A stretch of 64,000 nt of DNA from Vibrio sp. S17_S38 (GCF_014694375.1 NZ_JAAUWW010000008.1:62001-126000); one strand, 5' to 3'; shown: positions 43,705-54,318, numbered from the stretch's first letter. The notes: a model not told the origin generated them from the sequence alone. Made by a program: numbers and translations.

Positions 43705-44863
43705 AAACGCGGGTATCAGCCTTACCTTTAACATCAGCAAGCTCTTCAACCTTTCCACACAACAAAAATCGTCATCCTGAATAGTGAGGAACGAACGTAG
43801 TTCAGGATCCTCTACCGCACGTTACTCACCATAAAATACATACCGTCTCACACGCCTTGGGAGATCCTGAACAGCGCTCCTACGTCGCTTTTCAGGATGA
43901 CGACTTATTTGAGTCCAGGCGTTGTTTAGCCTGAACCAAACAAATCGCGGGTATAAGCCTCAGCCTCAACAAGCTCTCAACCTTTCCACACAACAAAAAA
44001 CGCAGGTATCAGCCTTACCCTCAACATCGGCAAGCTCTTCAACTTTTCCACACAACAAAAAACGCGGGTATCAGCCTTACCCTCAATATCAACAAGCTCT
44101 TCACTTTCCACACAACAAAAATCGTCATCCTGAATAGTGAGGAACGAACGTAGTTCAGGATCTCCTACCGCACGTTACTCACCATAAAATACATACAGTC
44201 TCAACACGCCTTGGGAGATCCTGAACAGCGCTCCTACGTCGCTTTTCAGGATGACGACTTATTTGAGTCCAAACGTTGTTTAGTCCGAACCAAACAAATC
44301 ACGGGTATAAACCTCAACCTCAACAAGCTCTTCACTTTCCCACGCAACAAAAAACGCAGGTATAAGCCTTACCCTCAATATCAGCAAGCTCTCAACTTTT
44401 CCACACAACAAAAATCGTCATCCTGAATAGTGAGGAACGAACGTAGTTCAGGATCTCCTACCACACGTTACTCACCATAAAATACATACAGTCTCACACG
44501 CCTTAGGAGATCCTGAACAGCGATCCTACGTCGCTTTTCAGGATGACGACTTATTTGAGTCCAGGCGTTGTTTAGTCCGAACCAAACAAATCGCGGGTAT
44601 AAGCCTCAGCCTCAACAAGCTCTTCACTTTCCACACAACAAAAAACGCGGCTGTAAGCCTTACCCTCAACATCGGCAAGCTTTTCAACTTTTCCACACAA
44701 CAAAGATTGTCATCCTGAATAGTGAGGAACGAACGTAGTTCAGGATCTCCTACCGCACGTTACTCACCATAAAATACATACAGTCTCACACGCCTTGGGA
44801 GATCCTGAACAGCGCTCCTACGTCGCTTTTCAGGATGACGGCTTATTTGAGTCCAGGCGTTGT
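43705..44863. repeat. Composite repeat array made of palindromic repeats and copies of the ugd 3' end
   Basis: The 1.3-kb gap between the DHH gene and ugd is almost fully repetitive. Four L-spacer-R pairs of the palindromic family lie at 43770-43902, 44123-44256, 44416-44548 and 44709-44840 (period about 353, 293, 293), each with a 46-55 bp spacer. Between them are eight degraded copies of the last 45-60 bases of ugd (CGCGGGTATAA-type starts near 43709, 43945, 43999, 44064, 44300, 44354, 44592, 44646). The genuine ugd end is at 44864. No cas genes or regular spacers are present. Confidence 0.85.
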
Positions 44864-46030
44864 TTAGTCCGAACCAAACAAATCGCGGGTATAAACTTTA
44901 TCCGCAACATCGGCAAGCTCTTCAACCATACGGTTTGATACGATCACATCAGATATTTGTTTAAACTCTTCAAAATCACGAACTACGCGAGAGCGGAAGA
45001 AATCATCTTCTTTTAACACTGGCTCATAAACCACGACTTCAATACCCTTCGCTTTCAAGCGCTTCATAATCCCTTGAATACTCGATGCGCGGAAGTTATC
45101 TGATCCAGCCTTCATAATTAAACGATAAATACCCACAACTTTAGGGTTACGCTTAAGGATAGAATCGGCAACAAAGTCTTTTCGGGTACGGTTAGCATCG
45201 ACAATCGCACCAATAATATTATTCGGTACTGATTCATAGTTAGCCAATAACTGCTTAGTATCTTTCGGCAAACAATAACCACCATAACCAAATGATGGGT
45301 TGTTATAGTGGGTACCGATACGAGGGTCAAGCCCCACTCCTTCAATGATCTGGCGAGAATCTAAACCATGGGCCTCAGCGTAGGAATCCAATTCATTAAA
45401 ATAAGCCACACGTAAAGCTAAGTAAGTATTTGAAAACAACTTCACCGCTTCAGCTTCAGTTGAATCTGTAAACAGCACATCAATATCTTGCTTAATCGCA
45501 CCTTCTACTAATAAATTGGCAAAAACTTGGGCGCGTTCAGATTGCTCACCAACAATAATGCGAGAAGGGTTCAAATTATCAAACAGTGCACGCCCCTCTC
45601 GTAAAAATTCAGGAGAGAACATAATATTGTCCGTTGCTAGCTCCTGCTTAATACGCTCGGTATACCCTACTGGCACTGTCGATTTGATCACCATCACGGC
45701 TTGTGGGTTAATCTCTATCACCGCTTTAATTACAGCTTCAACGGAAGAGGTATTAAAGTAATTTGTCTTAGGATCATAATCCGTAGGCGTGGCAATGATA
45801 ACAAATTCAGCATCTTGATAGGCTTGCTGCTTATCTAACGTGGCGGTTAAGTTTAATGACTTAGTTGCTAAAAACTGCTCAATCTCAGCATCCGCGATTG
45901 GTGATTGACGATTATTAATCATCTCTACTTTTTCAGGGATGATATCAACAGCAACCACTTCATGGTGTTGTGACAACAAAACAGCGTTTGAAAGGCCGAC
46001 ATAGCCGGTACCTGCGATAGCAATTTTCAT
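44864..46030 (-). CDS. ugd: UDP-glucose 6-dehydrogenase
   Basis: Oxidises UDP-glucose to UDP-glucuronate with two NAD+, supplying a sugar for the surface polysaccharide. The ATG at 46030 gives [20 protein letters not shown] with the Rossmann GTGYVG at 7-12. The catalytic Cys is in [13 protein letters not shown] at about 250. The C-terminal [20 protein letters not shown] is normal. It is the last gene of the polysaccharide operon; its 3' end has been copied into the downstream repeat array. Confidence 0.95.
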   Translation of the reverse strand: MKIAIAGTGYVGLSNAVLLSQHHEVVAVDIIPEKVEMINNRQSPIADAEIEQFLATKSLNLTATLDKQQAYQDAEFVIIATPTDYDPKTNYFNTSSVEAVIKAVIEINPQAVMVIKSTVPVGYTERIKQELATDNIMFSPEFLREGRALFDNLNPSRIIVGEQSERAQVFANLLVEGAIKQDIDVLFTDSTEAEAVKLFSNTYLALRVAYFNELDSYAEAHGLDSRQIIEGVGLDPRIGTHYNNPSFGYGGYCLPKDTKQLLANYESVPNNIIGAIVDANRTRKDFVADSILKRNPKVVGIYRLIMKAGSDNFRASSIQGIMKRLKAKGIEVVVYEPVLKEDDFFRSRVVRDFEEFKQISDVIVSNRMVEELADVADKVYTRDLFGSD

Positions 46031-46086
46031 AATTCTCACTCAATTATAAACTTTGAAAATGGAGGTTTTACAGCTCATCTAGCTTA

Positions 46087-47148
46087 TTACTTACCTTTTA
46101 ACTCACGGATCTTAGAGGTAATTTTCCACACATTAGATAAGAGAAGCGTATAAATAACAAAGCATCCAATAAATAAATAAAACATCACATATTCAGGAAT
46201 ATTAATGATTTCACCATAAATCCCAAAAGCGGCAAACAAAGAGCCAATAATACAAATAGCTATTAGTGTTTGAGTTGAATTTAAACCTAGGCGCTGAAAT
46301 ATGTGGTGTAAATGCTCACGATCTGGTTTGAACGGTGAATCACCACGACGAATTCGACGAATCATAATTGCCGCCATATCAAGAAGTGGAACAGCAATTA
46401 GCCATAACGCAGTTACAGGGCGAAGTGGTGGTCTAGTTCCATTTTGGCTTGCAATCAATAAAAACCAAATGACAGTAAACCCTATAACCATACTACCAGC
46501 ATCCCCCATGAATACTTTTCGCTTACGGCCAAAAGCACCAAGGTTTAGTAAAATATAAGGAAGTATAATAACGATAAGCACTAAACAAAGGTAAGAGAGC
46601 TTGTGTTGGCCATCATGCAACAACATAAAACCTAGCCCACCAAACGTTACAATCGAAAGCCCACCAAGAAGACCATCAATGCCATCAACCATGTTAAAGG
46701 CATTGATCGCACCAATCACAGCAAGAACAGTAATAACATAACCAAGCAGACCAAGATCCACATTTCCATAACCAAAAACATTACCAATGGTATGAAGCTG
46801 TAAATTGGCCATTTGCATCATACAAACAGACAAAACGGCTTGCACTGCAAAACGTAGTTTGAAGTTCATATCATACTTATCATCTAAAGCGCCCACCACT
46901 ACCAATATCAAAATAGAAATAGCATACAAATTGACACTAAAGAGCAAGCCAGGATTATTAAACAAAAAGTATAAAAAAGTGAAAGTTATCGATATCCCCC
47001 CCACTAATGGAACGGCTCCATTATGTAGTTTTCGTGCATTTGGCTTGTCAACTAAGCCTGCTTTTTTAGCCCATTTTCGTAAAAGAAAGAGAATGGCAAA
47101 AGAGATGAGAAATATAAAGACTAAATCGATGAAAGTAGACAAGGTCAT
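46087..47148 (-). CDS. wecA: Undecaprenyl-phosphate N-acetylglucosamine 1-phosphate transferase WecA
   Basis: Polytopic inner-membrane enzyme (about 11 helices, 353 residues) that starts lipid-linked O-antigen or related polysaccharide units by moving GlcNAc-1-phosphate to undecaprenyl phosphate. KLHNGAVPLVGGISI (about 41-55), GALDDKYDMN, NAFNMVDGIDGL and the DREHLHHIFQRLG motif define the family. A FucNAc- or QuiNAc-phosphate transferase of the WbpL type is an alternative, given the fnl genes beside it. Sits between wbuC and ugd in the operon. Confidence 0.9.
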   Translation of the reverse strand: MTLSTFIDLVFIFLISFAILFLLRKWAKKAGLVDKPNARKLHNGAVPLVGGISITFTFLYFLFNNPGLLFSVNLYAISILILVVVGALDDKYDMNFKLRFAVQAVLSVCMMQMANLQLHTIGNVFGYGNVDLGLLGYVITVLAVIGAINAFNMVDGIDGLLGGLSIVTFGGLGFMLLHDGQHKLSYLCLVLIVIILPYILLNLGAFGRKRKVFMGDAGSMVIGFTVIWFLLIASQNGTRPPLRPVTALWLIAVPLLDMAAIMIRRIRRGDSPFKPDREHLHHIFQRLGLNSTQTLIAICIIGSLFAAFGIYGEIINIPEYVMFYLFIGCFVIYTLLLSNVWKITSKIRELKGK

Positions 47149-47220
47149 CCTCTAAATACGAAATTTAAGGTAAATAAAAAGTATTAATAGGTAAGTAAAC
47201 AAATAAAACGAGTTATAACT

Positions 47221-47619
47221 TCATAAGAATGATTTTGGTTGCTCTGAATCAAAAGGGCCCTCTTTCACTTCAAGTATCAAAGCCTTATCAGATATACATT
47301 CTAAGCTATGAATATCCATGGGCTTCAGTTCAACAGAAACTACGCTTTCAGCGGGGCCGGCGAAAACACTTCGGACTATACTACCATCGCTACTATGAAG
47401 GTTAAGGCGAATGCAGCCATCAAGCACAGTAAACATCTCCCATTGGTGAGGCTGCGCATGGTAATGAGGTTCAACATAACTACCTTTAACCAAACCTATC
47501 AATAAACGTTGTACTTTATCTTGATGAGAATCATGTAACAGATAATGAGAACGTTTTCTCTCACTTGCTTTTGCTGCCCGGTATAACGGTTCAATTACCG
47601 TTTTATCAATCAATTTCAT
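47221..47619 (-). CDS. wbuC: WbuC family cupin protein
   Basis: A 132-residue cupin found in O-antigen loci beside wbuB and fnlABC; its reaction is unknown. The metal-site segment is EPHYHAQPHQWEMFTVLDG (His residues and Glu) with DIHSLECISDKALILEVKEGPFD at the end. It starts directly after the wbuB stop codon, so it is likely cotranslated. Confidence 0.88.
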   Translation of the reverse strand: MKLIDKTVIEPLYRAAKASERKRSHYLLHDSHQDKVQRLLIGLVKGSYVEPHYHAQPHQWEMFTVLDGCIRLNLHSSDGSIVRSVFAGPAESVVSVELKPMDIHSLECISDKALILEVKEGPFDSEQPKSFL

Positions 47620-48816
47620 TTAATCGATCTCAGATAATATCGTTGTTGCGGCTGCTTGAACCGAAAACTCATCGGATAATAACATATATGCAGATTTTCC
47701 CATTTCTAGACGTAGCTGACCATCAGAGCATAGAGTAGCTGCTGAAGTTAATAATACATCATCTTCACCATTCACATGAATAAACCCAGCATTGGCTTCA
47801 TTAACAAGAGGCATTAAATCATTGCCTCCATTTACACTACCTAAAATGGGTAAAGATTCAACCATATAACCAAGTAACTTTCCTGGGAAGTTGTGAGCAG
47901 TATGATGAGAAGCTAAAGAAAACAAACCAACATCAACTTCAGACAAGATCTGCTTAAACTCTTCTTGATTAACGGAAGGTAAATAGGAAAAGTTAGATAA
48001 TTGCCATTCTTGCGATAACTGATTAATCAACTCGACTTCATTGCCTTGGCCAACAAAAAGAAAATGAGCATTTTCATACGACTGCATATTTTTAGCTAGT
48101 CGCATTAAATTGGACATATCTTGTGCATGACCAATGTTACCGCCATAAAAATAGATAACTTTATCTTGTAGGTTTAGTTCTTCACGGTATGACTTTAGCT
48201 TCTTTGAAGCACTAGGAAGCAAAGATGCCCAGTTTCTAAGAACTTGTGATTGATACTGATACTGAAAATTTTCTGCTTGAAAAACCTCAACATTGCGTTC
48301 AGACATTAATCCAATCATATCAGCTTGCTTATAAGAAACATGCTCAAAGTATCTAAAATATTTTTCGATCATAGATCCCGAGCGTATCATCCCTGCATCA
48401 ATCGCCCATTGAGGAAAAAGATCTCGTAACACTAGGTAAGCAGAGCAACCACACCTTTTTTTTATTTTCTTAACTAACGGACCAAAAAAGATTGAGGGCG
48501 AATAATAAATGACGGCATCAAACGATCCTTGATCGACTTCTTTTGAGATAGCTCGCCAAGCGTGGAAAGATAATAATGTTTCGTTTATTGCTCTTTTTAC
48601 TTTACCGACATCTTTGGTTTCACCACTTTTAAAATACCAGATAGAGACGTCATCTAGTGTTTCCTTTACAAGCATTTTTGATTGTGAGTTATCTGGCGTA
48701 ATAACCGTTACCGAATGACCTCGACCAACAAACTCACAGGCCAATTCATGGAACATTTTAGCTCCAATCCTTGTGCTATGAGGCAAATAGTCATCAATGA
48801 TAAAAGCGAGTTTCAT
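47620..48816 (-). CDS. wbuB: WbuB-like glycosyltransferase
   Basis: GT4-type (GT-B fold) transferase of 398 residues, by its MKLAFIIDDYLPHSTRIGAK start, the central IYFYGGNIGHAQDMSNL and FPGKLLGYMVESLPILGSVNGG. WbuB is the predicted L-FucNAc transferase of several O-antigens, which fits the fnl genes directly upstream. I use the ATG at 48816, which shares a base with the fnlC stop (TAATG), rather than an in-frame codon at 48831 inside fnlC. Confidence 0.87.
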   Translation of the reverse strand: MKLAFIIDDYLPHSTRIGAKMFHELACEFVGRGHSVTVITPDNSQSKMLVKETLDDVSIWYFKSGETKDVGKVKRAINETLLSFHAWRAISKEVDQGSFDAVIYYSPSIFFGPLVKKIKKRCGCSAYLVLRDLFPQWAIDAGMIRSGSMIEKYFRYFEHVSYKQADMIGLMSERNVEVFQAENFQYQYQSQVLRNWASLLPSASKKLKSYREELNLQDKVIYFYGGNIGHAQDMSNLMRLAKNMQSYENAHFLFVGQGNEVELINQLSQEWQLSNFSYLPSVNQEEFKQILSEVDVGLFSLASHHTAHNFPGKLLGYMVESLPILGSVNGGNDLMPLVNEANAGFIHVNGEDDVLLTSAATLCSDGQLRLEMGKSAYMLLSDEFSVQAAATTILSEID

Positions 48817-49946
48817 TAATATTCTTTCCACACCACACGTTTTACATAATCAGTGTAGGAATGGATAATTCGCACCATTTTATCGGATACGTTAGGCATA
48901 CTGTAGTCATAAACAGGACGTAGCAAACGTTCACCGTCTGACGGTTGAGACTCTAAGATATCTAATGCTTGTAATACACGTTCAACTTCCAAGCCGACCA
49001 TCATTACCGATGCTTCTTCAAACCCTTCAGGACGCTCATGAGCTTCACGCAAATTTAATGCAGGAAAATTCATAATTGAAGATTCTTCAGTAATAGTTCC
49101 ACTATCAGATAATACCGCTTTCGAATTCTTTTGAAGATGATTATAATCGTGGAATCCAAGTGGTTTTAATAATTGGATATTTTTATGAAATTGTATTCCC
49201 TGTGCTTCAATTTTATTTCTAGTTCGAGGATGAGTTGATACAATTACTGGAAAGTCATATTTTTCTGCCACTGTATTTAGAATATCAGCTAACTTCGCCA
49301 GTTGCTTTGGTGAGTCTACATTTTCTTCTCTATGCGCACTCACAACAAAAAACTTACCCTTTTGGAGCCCTAGGCGCTGTAATACATCAGAGCCATCAAT
49401 CTGAAGCATATAATAGTTAAGCACTTCGAACATTGGGCTACCGGTTTTAATAACTCGGTCAGCAGGAATACCCTCTGCTAATAAATAATCACGAGCAATG
49501 GTACTGTAAGTAAGATTAATATCGGCAATATGATCGACTATTTTACGATTGGTCTCTTCTGGTACTCGTTGATCAAAACAACGGTTCCCTGCTTCCATAT
49601 GAAAAATTGGTACTTTTCTACGCTTTGCTGGTAGTGCTGAAATACATGAATTCGTATCACCTAGAACAAGCATTGCGTCTGGTTTAATTTCCTCAAGAAC
49701 CTGATCAACCTTAATAATTACTTGACCAATAGTTTCCGCGGCAGAAGAACCAGCAGCATTTAGGAAGAAATCAGGCTTTCTAACGCCTAAATCATTAAAA
49801 AATACTTCATTTAACTCAAAGTCATAGTTTTGGCCAGTATGAACAATGACGTGCTCACAATGTTCATCTAACTTTGCCAATACACGAGAAAGGCGGATAA
49901 TTTCTGGGCGAGTCCCCACTACTGACATTATTTTTAATTTTTTCAT
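48816..49946 (-). CDS. fnlC: UDP-L-FucNAc synthesis 2-epimerase FnlC (WbjD/CapG)
   Basis: Last step to UDP-N-acetyl-L-fucosamine, inverting C2; it belongs to the UDP-GlcNAc 2-epimerase (WecB-like) family. The 376 residues start KLKIMSVVGTRPEIIRLSRV, with VHTGQNYD, VLGDTNSCISA, HMEAGNRCFDQRVPEETNRK and VLSDSGTITEESSIMNFPAL. It follows fnlB after 17 bp and is coupled to wbuB. Confidence 0.93.
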   Translation of the reverse strand: MKKLKIMSVVGTRPEIIRLSRVLAKLDEHCEHVIVHTGQNYDFELNEVFFNDLGVRKPDFFLNAAGSSAAETIGQVIIKVDQVLEEIKPDAMLVLGDTNSCISALPAKRRKVPIFHMEAGNRCFDQRVPEETNRKIVDHIADINLTYSTIARDYLLAEGIPADRVIKTGSPMFEVLNYYMLQIDGSDVLQRLGLQKGKFFVVSAHREENVDSPKQLAKLADILNTVAEKYDFPVIVSTHPRTRNKIEAQGIQFHKNIQLLKPLGFHDYNHLQKNSKAVLSDSGTITEESSIMNFPALNLREAHERPEGFEEASVMMVGLEVERVLQALDILESQPSDGERLLRPVYDYSMPNVSDKMVRIIHSYTDYVKRVVWKEY

Positions 49947-49963
49947 TTTCTTTCTCTTTATAA

Positions 49964-51067
49964 CTACAGTGGGCGAGCAAAGGTATCAGGTGCTTCACGG
50001 TCAAAAATTTCATTTGCCCATAACATGACGATCATTTCTTCATCACCAATATTAGTAATATCATGCGACCATCCAGGAACCGTTTCTACAATTTGTGCTT
50101 CAGTCCCACCGGTCTGAAGCTCATAACGCTCACCTGTAACGATATGCTCAAACTTAAACAAAGCTTTTCCCTTTAAAACCAAAAATTTTTCAGTCTTAGT
50201 ATGGTGATAATGTCCCCCTCGAGTAATACCAGGGTGAGCGGTAAAAAATGAAAATTGTCCCGCCGTTTTCGTTTTGAGCATTTCACTAAAGACGCCACGC
50301 TCATCACCATAGCTAGGAATAGCGTAATTAAATTGCCCCGGAGTCATATAACTAAGATAAGTAGAATACAGCGCACGTTCAAAGCCTGTTCCCACATTTT
50401 CAGTAGTTAAGCTTTCACGGCTTTGTTTAAATGCTTTAAGTAAATCCGCTACGTCACCAACAGTGGTGGAATATTCTGTTGCTATATGTTGATAACCAGA
50501 TTTCTCACTCTCAGTAAGAAGAGATATGAAACTACGACATACGTCATCAATATAAACCAATGTCACAGCCGCATCAGGATCATGAATATTAACATCTAAA
50601 TTATTTAAGGTGTTATAGCAAAACGTAGCAACAAATGAGTTATAATTGGGGCGACACCACTTACCAAAAACATTAGGTAACCGATAAATATAATAAGAAG
50701 CACCAGTTTCAATACCATATTGCTCAACCGATTTTTCAGCTACAGCTTTACTACGTCCATACGCATTATCTTGGTTGGCCTGGGTCGAAGAGCTAACAAC
50801 TAAAGTAGCGGTTTTATTAGATGCATTTAACTCACCGATTATGTAGTTAGTAAAATCGGTATTTCCTTCCAAAAACTCGGATTCATTCTTAGGTCGGTTT
50901 ATACCAGCCAAATGGTAAACAAAATCAGCCTCACGAAGTGAATGTTTTAATTGCTCCCGCGATGTGTCTCGACCAATTTCAATTATATTTTGATAGCCTT
51001 GTTCACGGAGCATGACACATAAATTTTTACCAATAAAACCTTTTGCTCCAGTAACAACAATTTTCAT
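49964..51067 (-). CDS. fnlB: UDP-L-FucNAc synthesis reductase FnlB (WbjC/CapF)
   Basis: Bifunctional enzyme of the same pathway: an N-terminal short-chain dehydrogenase (MKIVVTGAKGFIGKNL; Tyr-Lys region AYGRSKAVAEK) reduces the 4-keto sugar, and a C-terminal cupin (about 245-367, HPGITRGGHYHHTKTEKFLV) epimerises it first. 367 residues, normal. It begins directly after the fnlA stop. Confidence 0.94.
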   Translation of the reverse strand: MKIVVTGAKGFIGKNLCVMLREQGYQNIIEIGRDTSREQLKHSLREADFVYHLAGINRPKNESEFLEGNTDFTNYIIGELNASNKTATLVVSSSTQANQDNAYGRSKAVAEKSVEQYGIETGASYYIYRLPNVFGKWCRPNYNSFVATFCYNTLNNLDVNIHDPDAAVTLVYIDDVCRSFISLLTESEKSGYQHIATEYSTTVGDVADLLKAFKQSRESLTTENVGTGFERALYSTYLSYMTPGQFNYAIPSYGDERGVFSEMLKTKTAGQFSFFTAHPGITRGGHYHHTKTEKFLVLKGKALFKFEHIVTGERYELQTGGTEAQIVETVPGWSHDITNIGDEEMIVMLWANEIFDREAPDTFARPL

Positions 51068-52105
51068 TTACACTCCCTCTGGCACAATAAGACTTCCAGC
51101 TTCAATGTCTGCAATGAAATCAAGCTTATGTAATAACTTAATCATGCCATCGACATCTAAGCGTTCAGTGTTATGTGAGTTATAATCTTCGATAGTAGAA
51201 AGGTCTTTCTCACCTTCTTCATTAAATTTTGAGTAATTTAAGTCGCGATTATCTGAAGGTATGCGATAATATCCACCTTGATCTTCAGCCACAAACATCT
51301 CCTCTCGACTACATAGCGCTTCATATAATTTCTCACCATGGCGAGTACCAATAGTTTTTACGATATGATCTGGCTTACTCGTAATTTTAAGAAGTGCCTT
51401 TACTAACACATCAATGGTTGCCGCAGGTGCCTTTTGTACAAAAATATCACCATTTGTTCCATTCTCAAATGCATGAAGTACGAGGTCTACTGCATCATTT
51501 AATGTCATCATAAAACGGGTCATATTCGGGTCAGTTATAGTGATTGGTTGATCACTCATAACTTGGCGTAGAAATAGAGGGATTACAGAGCCACGAGAAG
51601 CCATCACATTACCATATCGAGTTGCTGATATGATGGTCTTTTCAGGATCAACATTACGTGATTTCGCAACGATAACTTTTTCCATCATCGCCTTAGATAT
51701 CCCCATAGCATTAATAGGGTAAACCGCTTTATCGGTACTTAAACAAACAATACGCTTCACTTCATTTTGAATCGCAGCTTCAAGAACATTCTCGGTACCA
51801 AGAACATTAGTCTTTACAGCTTCCATTGGATGAAATTCACATGAAGGAACTTGCTTAAGTGCTGCCGCATGATAAATATAATCGACACCACGACTAGCAT
51901 TTAAAATACTTTGATAATCACGAACATCACCAATATAAAACTTCAACTTAGACGAATTATATTTTTTACGCATGTCATCTTGTTTTTTCTCATCACGAGA
52001 AAAAACTCGAATCTCCTTAATATTTGATTTAATAAATCGGTCTAGAACTGCGTTGCCAAACGACCCCGTTCCTCCAGTAATTAAAAGAGACTTATCTTTA
52101 AACAT
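51068..52105 (-). CDS. fnlA: UDP-GlcNAc 4,6-dehydratase/5-epimerase FnlA (WbjB/CapE)
   Basis: First enzyme of UDP-L-FucNAc synthesis from UDP-GlcNAc. The extended SDR of 345 residues has LLITGGTGSFGNAVLD at the NAD site, AALKQVPSCEFHPMEA, and the catalytic MGISKAMME replacing the usual YxxxK Tyr with Met, a known feature of this family. GTRHGEKLYEALCSREE follows. It starts 2 bp before (upstream of) the end of the preceding transferase gene region, in tight operon spacing. Confidence 0.94.
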   Translation of the reverse strand: MFKDKSLLITGGTGSFGNAVLDRFIKSNIKEIRVFSRDEKKQDDMRKKYNSSKLKFYIGDVRDYQSILNASRGVDYIYHAAALKQVPSCEFHPMEAVKTNVLGTENVLEAAIQNEVKRIVCLSTDKAVYPINAMGISKAMMEKVIVAKSRNVDPEKTIISATRYGNVMASRGSVIPLFLRQVMSDQPITITDPNMTRFMMTLNDAVDLVLHAFENGTNGDIFVQKAPAATIDVLVKALLKITSKPDHIVKTIGTRHGEKLYEALCSREEMFVAEDQGGYYRIPSDNRDLNYSKFNEEGEKDLSTIEDYNSHNTERLDVDGMIKLLHKLDFIADIEAGSLIVPEGV

Positions 52106-52107
52106 TA

Positions 52108-53316
52108 TTACACCTTCATAATAGAAACTAACTTAGAAACTTGTTTGCTTGCGCACTTATGCTCACTAACAAACTCTTTGGCTTTCAAACCACATTCAAA
52201 TAAATATTCCTTTGAAAAACCTGATACTTTTTTTAAAACATATTTTAAGTCACCTTCATCTTCAACCTTAAAGTAAAGGGAATCATACTCACTTGGAATA
52301 CCATCAAGTTTATACATAATCACAGGAACCCCTGAGCTCATATACTCTAAAACTTTTGATGGAAATGAATACTTTGTAAATTCATCATTATTACTCCGAG
52401 GATTAACTAAAGCTAAAGCCATCGATTGTAAAGCTAACACTTTTTCTCTCTCTAGCTGACCTAAATATATAACATTTTTAATGTCGTTACTTTTTTCGAC
52501 CACATAATCACGATCATTTCCGTCGCCACAAATATAAAGTTTTACATTTGAAACTCCAGAGTCAGAGTATGATTCTATCAAATTTCGTATTCCATACCTT
52601 CTATCTAAAGTTCCTGAATAAAGAAAAAATGGTTCACTACAATAAAAAGACAAATACTCATCACCCATATTATAATAAAACCTTTCTGATGAAGATATTC
52701 CTTCTATAAGGACATGATTTAAGTTTTTAGAGAACCGATTTACCATTGCATTCGTAATAACACTTATACCAGAAGATTTATTGACAATAGAGTAGGACAA
52801 CCTATTAACTAATCGATAAAAAAACGCATTAATACCAACTCTTTCTGACATGTACTCTGGGAGATCAGGTATTATCACATAGAACTTGATTCGTGAATTG
52901 AAAATTTTATTAATATAACATGCCAACAAAAATGGAAGATGCATTGAATAGCATATTACTTTAATATCTTTTTTATATTTTAAGATAGTTCTTATTGAAA
53001 CAAATGCTCCCCAAAAGCGAGCCATGTGCTTAAAGCCCTTTACATTGATAAACTTAATATTATCAACCTTAACACCATTGTAATTGGATTTTTTCGCCCT
53101 TGGAGTGAAAGTTTTTTCTTTATAAGAACCAGGGTAACCACCAATAAATGGTAAATTGATAACAGATAAAGAATTCACACTTTCATTTTCAGCCAACCCA
53201 TCCAAGTATTTTTTTTGTAAAGAATCTGCTGCATTTTGAATTGGACCAATAGAATCATTAATAATCATTTCAGCTTCAGAGCTAGAAAATATGCCACCTA
53301 AAAAAACAATATCCAT
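52108..53316 (-). CDS. GT4-family glycosyltransferase
   Basis: Putative retaining transferase of 402 residues. It starts MDIVFLGGIFSSSEAEMI and shows the GT4 pattern FLYSGTLDRRYGIRNLIESY, VIYLGQLEREKVLALQ and FPSKVLEYMSSGVPVIMYK. The ATG at 53316 has AGGAG five bases upstream; a GTG two codons earlier is less likely. The donor and acceptor cannot be read from sequence. Composition is more AT-rich than the housekeeping genes, as in the rest of the exchanged block to wzx. Confidence 0.85.
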   Translation of the reverse strand: MDIVFLGGIFSSSEAEMIINDSIGPIQNAADSLQKKYLDGLAENESVNSLSVINLPFIGGYPGSYKEKTFTPRAKKSNYNGVKVDNIKFINVKGFKHMARFWGAFVSIRTILKYKKDIKVICYSMHLPFLLACYINKIFNSRIKFYVIIPDLPEYMSERVGINAFFYRLVNRLSYSIVNKSSGISVITNAMVNRFSKNLNHVLIEGISSSERFYYNMGDEYLSFYCSEPFFLYSGTLDRRYGIRNLIESYSDSGVSNVKLYICGDGNDRDYVVEKSNDIKNVIYLGQLEREKVLALQSMALALVNPRSNNDEFTKYSFPSKVLEYMSSGVPVIMYKLDGIPSEYDSLYFKVEDEGDLKYVLKKVSGFSKEYLFECGLKAKEFVSEHKCASKQVSKLVSIMKV

Positions 53317-53325
53317 CCCCACTCC

Positions 53326-54318
53326 TTATAAAACAAATGAAAAAAAATTATCTCTAAAAAGAGGAACCAATGTCAAATCAACTTGCAAATATATAAAATA
53401 GTAGAAAAGATATGAGGAGAATAAAACTAAATAAAGAAGCATCCATAAATTAAGTATTCTCTTTGCCATTATAAAATGCACAATCATCAACAAATCAATA
53501 AAAACAAACAGCCTAAAAACCCTAAGAAATATATCGCCATAAAAATACAACGGGATAAGAATCAAAGACACAATATTAATATTACAAATAAATCTTGGCC
53601 AATAATTACCTAGAAATATTTTTTTTTCTCGGTTAAATCCACGAAGAAAAATAAACACAGAAATAAACTGCATTAAAATATTAAAGATTAAACTTTTAAC
53701 CGAGACCCCATAATAATTTAAATGTTCAACAATTCTAAGTGGCATAAAACCTGACAATAATAACACCTTAATAAACACCGCAAACAGAACCATGAAAAAA
53801 ATAACTTTGTATTTTTTTACATCATTTTTTCCGTCAGTAAAAATTAAAATCATAAATAAGCATGCAGATTGATGAAACAGAGTAGCCAATACAACCAACC
53901 AGAAAAAGCTTTTCTTATCATTATTAAACAAAGGAACAAGTGCATTGAGTACAATAGAAAATGCCAAAGTATTTCTCATCAAAACATAATCTAATGGGAA
54001 CATGAAAAAAAAATACACTAATAATGAAGTGGAAAAAATACAAGTTACTTTGGAAATGAAGCGAAAAGTAAGAAATAGAGTTATAAAAGAGATAAACACT
54101 TGAAACATTTGAAATGAAGCTCCAAGTTTATTAAAAATCAAATTTAATGCACCATAACCAACTTCAACCCCCCAATAAGATAATGCATCTCTTTGAAAAT
54201 AAACTTCATATGCTTCTCTGTCACCATTCCATAAATTACCACCATATAATAACCATAAAAAGAAAAATAACACAAAACAAAAATATCTATCCAGAATAAA
54301 AAAACGATTATTTACCAT
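53326..54318 (-). CDS. wzy: EpsG-like polysaccharide polymerase (Wzy candidate)
   Basis: Very hydrophobic 330-residue protein with about nine or ten membrane helices. The early NLWNGDREAYEVYFQ and the VLMRNTLAFSIVL segments resemble the EpsG family of O-antigen and capsule polymerases. Location between two transferases and downstream of wzx supports a Wzy role, but sequence conservation in this group is weak. It overlaps the upstream transferase gene by 11 bp. Confidence 0.7.
   Translation of the reverse strand: MVNNRFFILDRYFCFVLFFFLWLLYGGNLWNGDREAYEVYFQRDALSYWGVEVGYGALNLIFNKLGASFQMFQVFISFITLFLTFRFISKVTCIFSTSLLVYFFFMFPLDYVLMRNTLAFSIVLNALVPLFNNDKKSFFWLVVLATLFHQSACLFMILIFTDGKNDVKKYKVIFFMVLFAVFIKVLLLSGFMPLRIVEHLNYYGVSVKSLIFNILMQFISVFIFLRGFNREKKIFLGNYWPRFICNINIVSLILIPLYFYGDIFLRVFRLFVFIDLLMIVHFIMAKRILNLWMLLYLVLFSSYLFYYFIYLQVDLTLVPLFRDNFFSFVL

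Noticed and set aside
43922..44426. Two plus-strand frames rich in Asn, Gln and Pro
   Set aside because: They are translations of the repeated ugd-end copies on the wrong strand.
43705..44863. Possible CRISPR array
   Set aside because: The repeats are long, unequal and imperfect, the intervals between them are themselves repeats of the ugd end, and no cas gene is near.
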